IMG/VR virus record: IMGVR_UViG_3300046009_004784
Location: 1 to 23,826 of that record
From: a virus
DNA length: 23,826 nucleotides
Reading direction: 5' to 3' (one strand)
Shown: in pieces, positions 20,268-23,826 of the stretch
Position numbering within the stretch: position 1 is the stretch's first letter
How the letters are laid out: each line of letters opens with the position of its first letter
Notes under the pieces: generated by a model
Seen by the model: only the letters and a program-made list of their open reading frames with translations
Databases searched by the model: none
What the model was told of the DNA's origin: nothing
Program-made: the position numbers and the translations under genes

Positions 20268-21461
20268 ATGGAAAATTTAATAGTAACACCAGACCAACTT
20301 AAAGAAGTTGTAAACAGAAAGGTTCAAGATACCTTAAGAACAGCAAATCCAATTAATCAAGGCAAAACAAATGGTTTTGTTCAAATCAAAGCAGATCACG
20401 ATTCACGTCGTGAGCAAGCTCGTGTTGTTTCTGATTATATCTTAGCTATTCACAAAGGACGTGAAGGCGCTGCAGATGAAATTGCAAGAAAAGCAAATGA
20501 AAGATATATCACACGTGCTAACTTCAACACAGGAACAGCTTCACAAGGTGGCGCAGCGGTTCCACAATTCTGGATTGAAGAAATCATGTCTTTTGCGGAT
20601 CAATTTGGATATGCTAGAGCGCTTGCAAAAATCTATCCAATGCGTGGCAAAACTGAAAATCTTGTAAGCTCTGGAGCGTTCACAGGCGCTGTAGTTGCTG
20701 AAGGTTCTGGCTTAACTTTAACAGATTCAACATCATTCTTTACAGCAACAGCAATGACTGCAAAGAAAATCGTTGCGGGTGCTATTGTTTCAGAAGAACA
20801 ATTACAAGATGCTACACCAGCATTCTTAGACTATATCATAAACGGTTTAGGACGTGCTTTAGCAGAAACTGAAGATAAACAGTTTTTTAACGGTGATGGT
20901 AACTCACCAAACTTTACAGGTTTAACAGGAATTTCAGGAACAACTACAGTTCGTCAAGGTGGTGCAAATAACTCTGGAAAAGATACATTCGGTGAAATCT
21001 CATGGACTGACTTATGGAACTTGCGATTAGGTGTTAATTCTGGAGTTGGTGCAAATGGCGTGTTTGTTGTACCTCAATCAGTTTTCGGCTTCTTAATGAA
21101 AGAAACAGCTGGCAGCCGTCCAGTTTATGATCAAGTTCGCCCGATTGAAATCACTTCAATAGGCTTAACAGCATTAACAAACAACACATACTTTACACCG
21201 ACTGGACGCCCTATGCACGTTGTACCAGATTCATTATTCCCAACAAGCGCAGCGAACACAGCAAGCGCATTCTATGCAGACTTTGCACAATTCTCTGTAA
21301 TGGGAATCCGTGAAGATGTAACTGTAAACGAATACAAAGAGTACTTTGGTGCAACTGGTTTAGGCGGAACACACCAAAAAGGTATTGAAGTTGTTGAAAG
21401 AGTTGCTTTTGCATTCCCTGCACCAAGCGCTATCGGTGTTCTTAAAACATCTACAACCTAA
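20268..21461 (+). CDS. major capsid protein, HK97 fold
   Basis: A 397-residue protein. The first ~90 residues are charged and helical (the delta region removed by the protease, e.g. RREQARVVSDYILAIHKGREGAADE). The core has HK97 capsid signatures: 'GGAAVPQFWIEEIMSF', 'KTENLVSSGAFTGAVVAEGSGL', 'TATAMTAKKIVAGAIVSEEQLQDA', 'ALAETEDKQFFNGDG' (~200-215), and the C-terminal 'FAQFSVMGIREDVTVNEYKEYF'. Cleavage probably falls near 'YITRANFNTGTASQGG' (~80-95). AGGA lies upstream. It is set off by 23 bases from the protease, the largest gap in the head cassette, consistent with separate strong expression. Confidence 0.92.
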   Translation: MENLIVTPDQLKEVVNRKVQDTLRTANPINQGKTNGFVQIKADHDSRREQARVVSDYILAIHKGREGAADEIARKANERYITRANFNTGTASQGGAAVPQFWIEEIMSFADQFGYARALAKIYPMRGKTENLVSSGAFTGAVVAEGSGLTLTDSTSFFTATAMTAKKIVAGAIVSEEQLQDATPAFLDYIINGLGRALAETEDKQFFNGDGNSPNFTGLTGISGTTTVRQGGANNSGKDTFGEISWTDLWNLRLGVNSGVGANGVFVVPQSVFGFLMKETAGSRPVYDQVRPIEITSIGLTALTNNTYFTPTGRPMHVVPDSLFPTSAANTASAFYADFAQFSVMGIREDVTVNEYKEYFGATGLGGTHQKGIEVVERVAFAFPAPSAIGVLKTSTT

Positions 21462-21474
21462 TTAGGAAATATTT

Positions 21475-21639
21475 ATGTTACATAGTATTATCTTAACGCA
21501 ACCTTACAATGGTATTTCGGCTGGTTATGAGACTTCATTACCTAAAGAAATAGCAGAACAATTAATCAAAGAAGGCAAAGCAGTTGAATTACCAACTGCA
21601 AAAGCTCCTAAAGTTGAACCAAAAAAAATAGGTAAATAA
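21475..21639 (+). CDS. 54-aa small head-associated protein
   Basis: Starts at ATG with AGGA eight bases upstream. 'MLHSIILTQPYNGISAGYETSLPKEIAEQLIKEGKAVELP' then a Lys/Pro-rich tail (KAPKVEPKKIGK). Small proteins with 'LP..iA..Li..GkA.e' between capsid and gp6-like genes are frequent in siphophages, and a head-stabilising or completion role is supposed. No catalytic motif. Confidence 0.65.
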   Translation: MLHSIILTQPYNGISAGYETSLPKEIAEQLIKEGKAVELPTAKAPKVEPKKIGK

Positions 21640-21640
21640 A

Positions 21641-22267
21641 ATGCCATATACAAGCGCATATCCAAAGCAGTTCACAGCATTCATGAAGTTTCTTAATATG
21701 GAAACCTCTGGCGATCCTACCGCAGAGGAGATTGCCTTGTATACTTGGTTCGATGATGTATTTACAACTTGTTACGTAGAGGCTGAAAGCTATTGCGGTC
21801 AGCCTTTGCGAACAAGTACGATACAATATCAGTTTTTGGCTTCTAAAGGCCAGCAAGGGCTCGATGCTTCTCATTGGTGGAAGTTTGTTCCTTATAATGC
21901 AAACACGACGCTCACGGCCTTGCAATGGCGTGATAATGAATTCGCAACGTATGCAAATTACAGCGGTTCAGATTATGTGTACAATCAAGAACCGTATGCA
22001 AACTATATTGTTTTCAGAAACAAGTCAACAGGACAATTCAAAGCTACTTTGTCGACAGGATGGACAGACACGAATATGCCGTATCAAATCTTGCAAGGCA
22101 TTGCAGAAATGGCGGCTTTGATTTATAAGCAGTCGCCACAGGGTGGCAATTGGTTTGGTTTAAGTTCAATCTCAAGCGGTGGCGCTGGCCAAACGGTGTC
22201 GAATAGCTTGAAAGAAAAGATTGACTGGCAAAAGTATTTTGCAAAGTATGTAATCCCAACGGTTTAA
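21641..22267 (+). CDS. head-tail connector (gp6-like)
   Basis: A 208-residue protein. The helical N-terminus 'FDDVFTTCYVEAESYCGQPLRTSTIQYQF' (~38-66) is the pattern of gp6/head-tail adaptor Ad1 proteins, with 'AEMAALIYKQSPQ...' near the C-terminus (~155-170). Between them lies a beta-rich region (NANTTLTALQWRDNE). It likely forms the ring under the portal. One base separates it from the preceding stop, fitting a co-translated cassette. Confidence 0.75.
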   Translation: MPYTSAYPKQFTAFMKFLNMETSGDPTAEEIALYTWFDDVFTTCYVEAESYCGQPLRTSTIQYQFLASKGQQGLDASHWWKFVPYNANTTLTALQWRDNEFATYANYSGSDYVYNQEPYANYIVFRNKSTGQFKATLSTGWTDTNMPYQILQGIAEMAALIYKQSPQGGNWFGLSSISSGGAGQTVSNSLKEKIDWQKYFAKYVIPTV

Positions 22268-22268
22268 G

Positions 22269-22811
22269 ATGCTTAATATTAGCCAATTAGAAAGTGATTT
22301 GAAACCGATAATAAGTAATGAATTATTACGGTTTCCTTTTATCATGCAAGCCTATATAGGTGCTAACATGGTGAATACTGGATTGAAGACAAGGATTGCT
22401 CCGAGTACAAATGCAAAACTTGAAATCAATACAGGTGGTTTATTTAGAAGCTTTTCACGAGGTGGCGTTGGTAATATATTCAAAACCAGTTCAACTGGCA
22501 ATTTTTACCAATTAGAATACGGATCTAGTTTGCCATATGCAGCTATTCAAGAATACGGCGGCTTCATAAAGTCAAAAGGACGGATGCATAAATACTTCTG
22601 GGCAAAGTTCAAAGAAACTAAACAACCGTATTTTAAGAATCTTGCTTTGCACGTGGAAAAGAAAGGCGGTGTCCAAATACCAAAACGTCCGTATTTTGCG
22701 CCTGCGGTCGAAAAGTTCAAAGCGTCAAATCAATTTCAGCAAGAAGTTAAAGCAAAAGTAATACAAGGAATAAGAGCATGGCAAGAGAGACAGCGGCTAT
22801 CGAATCAATAA
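22269..22811 (+). CDS. HK97 gp10/Mu gpG-like tail completion protein
   Basis: A 180-residue protein. 'NTGGLFRSFSRGGVGNIFKTSSTGNFYQLEYGSSLPYAAIQEYGG' (~55-98) is the 'TG.L..S......EYG..YA..qEfGt' core of gp10-like / virion morphogenesis proteins, and 'IPKRPYFAPAVEKF' (~140-155) is the usual 'pPRPFl.pa' end. It is a neck or tail completion protein. It overlaps the next gene by 34 bases in another frame. Confidence 0.8.
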   Translation: MLNISQLESDLKPIISNELLRFPFIMQAYIGANMVNTGLKTRIAPSTNAKLEINTGGLFRSFSRGGVGNIFKTSSTGNFYQLEYGSSLPYAAIQEYGGFIKSKGRMHKYFWAKFKETKQPYFKNLALHVEKKGGVQIPKRPYFAPAVEKFKASNQFQQEVKAKVIQGIRAWQERQRLSNQ

Positions 22812-23233
22812 CAACGCAACTTCGCAAAATGCAAGGCGTAAAAGTGTATGATCAAGTCCAGATTGATAAATGGAATACGTACGGCTTTGATTTTGTAGGT
22901 GTTTTAAGTGGAGCAGACACACGAGAAAATGAACTCATGGAAGACGATTCGGCTTTTGCGAATCGTGGAACCTTAGATATCTATATGCTAGTTGGTGTTC
23001 AAGTCAAGAAATCAAATACACAAAAGGCAGTTTTAAGAAATGCGCTTGCTGATCTTTGCGAAAAAGTGGAATATATGCTTCAAAACTTAGATTTAGGAAG
23101 CTATGTAACTGATTTTGAAAGTACAGAGTTTGCACCTTTGCACTTTGTAGATTCACAAGCCGTCACCTTTTCAGATGACGAAACAAAAGGCGTTGCTTTC
23201 ATGACGTTTAGAACATTGTACTATAGGAGCTAA
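22778..23233 (+). CDS. tail terminator candidate (neck/tail junction)
   Basis: A 151-residue protein with a mixed alpha/beta plan: 'RGTLDIYMLVGVQVKKSNTQKAVLRNALADLCEKVEYML' (~69-106) then 'DFESTEFAPLHFVDSQAVTFSDDETKGVAFMTFRTLY' (~112-149). The strand-helix-strand order, small size and place after a gp10-like protein fit tail terminator proteins. AGGA is eight bases upstream, inside the previous gene. Assignment is by position and fold pattern, not by clear motif. Confidence 0.6.
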   Translation: MARETAAIESITTQLRKMQGVKVYDQVQIDKWNTYGFDFVGVLSGADTRENELMEDDSAFANRGTLDIYMLVGVQVKKSNTQKAVLRNALADLCEKVEYMLQNLDLGSYVTDFESTEFAPLHFVDSQAVTFSDDETKGVAFMTFRTLYYRS

Positions 23234-23234
23234 A

Positions 23235-23826
23235 ATGAGATTGACAGTATGTGTTCTTTATGAAGATAATGATAATTTAGTAAGATGGCGTAAAGCATTG
23301 CCGATTGATAACGTGCAAGTAATTGCATTGAAAACAAACTACGATGATAAATTAACAGAACCGACACTTGAAGAAGTTGGCGTGACTCCAAATCTTGTGG
23401 CGTTGCAATGGAATTACAATGATTTTGAAGAACAATTTGACTTTAGCTATTTGCGTAATAAATGCGACGAGTACGCACAAGGCGATTGGATCCTACACAT
23501 TGATTCAGATGAATACTTAACGACGCCTCACGTCGATTTATGGGCGTTTCTTGATGCTTTAGACGATACGGACGCCGTGGCTGGTTACGTTACAATTTAT
23601 GGATTGCAAAATCAAAAAGAAAAATTAAGAATGCGATATGCTTTTCAAAACATGAGACTCCATAAAAGGTCGGCTGGTTTGAAGTGGAGCGGTATATGTC
23701 ATGAAACAATTGATTCAGACGCACATAAACATACGTGGGCGGACACTGAAATCATGCTTTATCATGAAGGCTATATGATTGATGAAGAAGACTATCAAAA
23801 AAAATGTGAAAGGAATGCGAAGTTCT
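23235..23826 (+). CDS. GT2-family glycosyltransferase (partial, runs off right edge)
   Basis: 197 codons are visible of an incomplete gene. 'FDFSYLRNKCDEYAQGDWILHIDSDEYL' (67-94) is the classic GT2 pattern with metal-binding D90-S-D92, and 'WSGICHETI' (151-159) with His156-Glu157 fits the 'G..HE' motif of related enzymes. GGAG lies six bases before the ATG. A second glycosyltransferase beside tail genes, with the GT7 gene at 9502, suggests glycosylation of virion or host structures. The tail-end domains are not visible. Confidence 0.8.
   Translation, partial: MRLTVCVLYEDNDNLVRWRKALPIDNVQVIALKTNYDDKLTEPTLEEVGVTPNLVALQWNYNDFEEQFDFSYLRNKCDEYAQGDWILHIDSDEYLTTPHVDLWAFLDALDDTDAVAGYVTIYGLQNQKEKLRMRYAFQNMRLHKRSAGLKWSGICHETIDSDAHKHTWADTEIMLYHEGYMIDEEDYQKKCERNAKF

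Overview
The window is a continuous stretch of an AT-rich tailed-phage (Caudoviricetes) genome, with every supported gene on the + strand and mostly overlapping by 4 bases or separated by a few bases. The host is probably a member of the Bacteroidota. Two promoters near the left edge match the Bacteroidota sigma-A pattern (TTTG, 20 bases, TAnnTTTG). The replication protein has a BT4734-like/VirE layout and the single-strand binding protein looks like DUF3127, both typical of Bacteroidota and their phages. No integrase is visible. The window cannot say whether the phage is temperate.

Bases 1-3660 hold the early region. A duplicated promoter-leader unit drives two very small genes. These are followed by a small HTH protein, a Sak4-like RecA-fold ATPase, two unknown proteins, a RecB-family nuclease, a 28-codon micro-ORF, and two neighbouring proteins. 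The second of these is a free-standing DnaA domain IV and the first looks like a diverged relative.

Bases 3660-10130 hold DNA replication and metabolism. They encode a primase-helicase, then a 188-base non-coding block that looks like an iteron origin. This block has two clusters of three CTATAATA repeats around a perfect inverted repeat, next to a 35-base alternating purine-pyrimidine tract. After it come an SF2 helicase, a CoiA-like nuclease with a cysteine cluster, a VRR-NUC nuclease, a methyltransferase, an SSB-like protein and a GT7 glycosyltransferase that looks strikingly like animal beta-1,4-galactosyltransferases.

Bases 10138-11505 are lysis-related: a membrane protein, an exported CHAP endolysin whose start lies inside it, a terminator, and two more small membrane proteins. 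Bases 11502-14119 encode tail-fibre or receptor-binding components built from shared modules, with small accessory ORFs.

Bases 14122-23826 hold a metallophosphoesterase, a membrane protein and the head-assembly cassette in classical HK97 order: small terminase candidate, large terminase, portal fused to a Mu gpF-like domain, prohead protease with N- and C-terminal extensions, HK97-fold capsid protein, small head protein, gp6-like connector, gp10-like protein and tail terminator candidate. A second glycosyltransferase (GT2) starts at 23235 and runs off the right edge.

The most interesting points are the DnaA-IV-like pair next to a candidate iteron origin, the GT7 enzyme plus a second glycosyltransferase in a phage, the regular GGAG ribosome-binding sites in the early operon (unusual for Bacteroidota), and the fused or nested designs of the head proteins.
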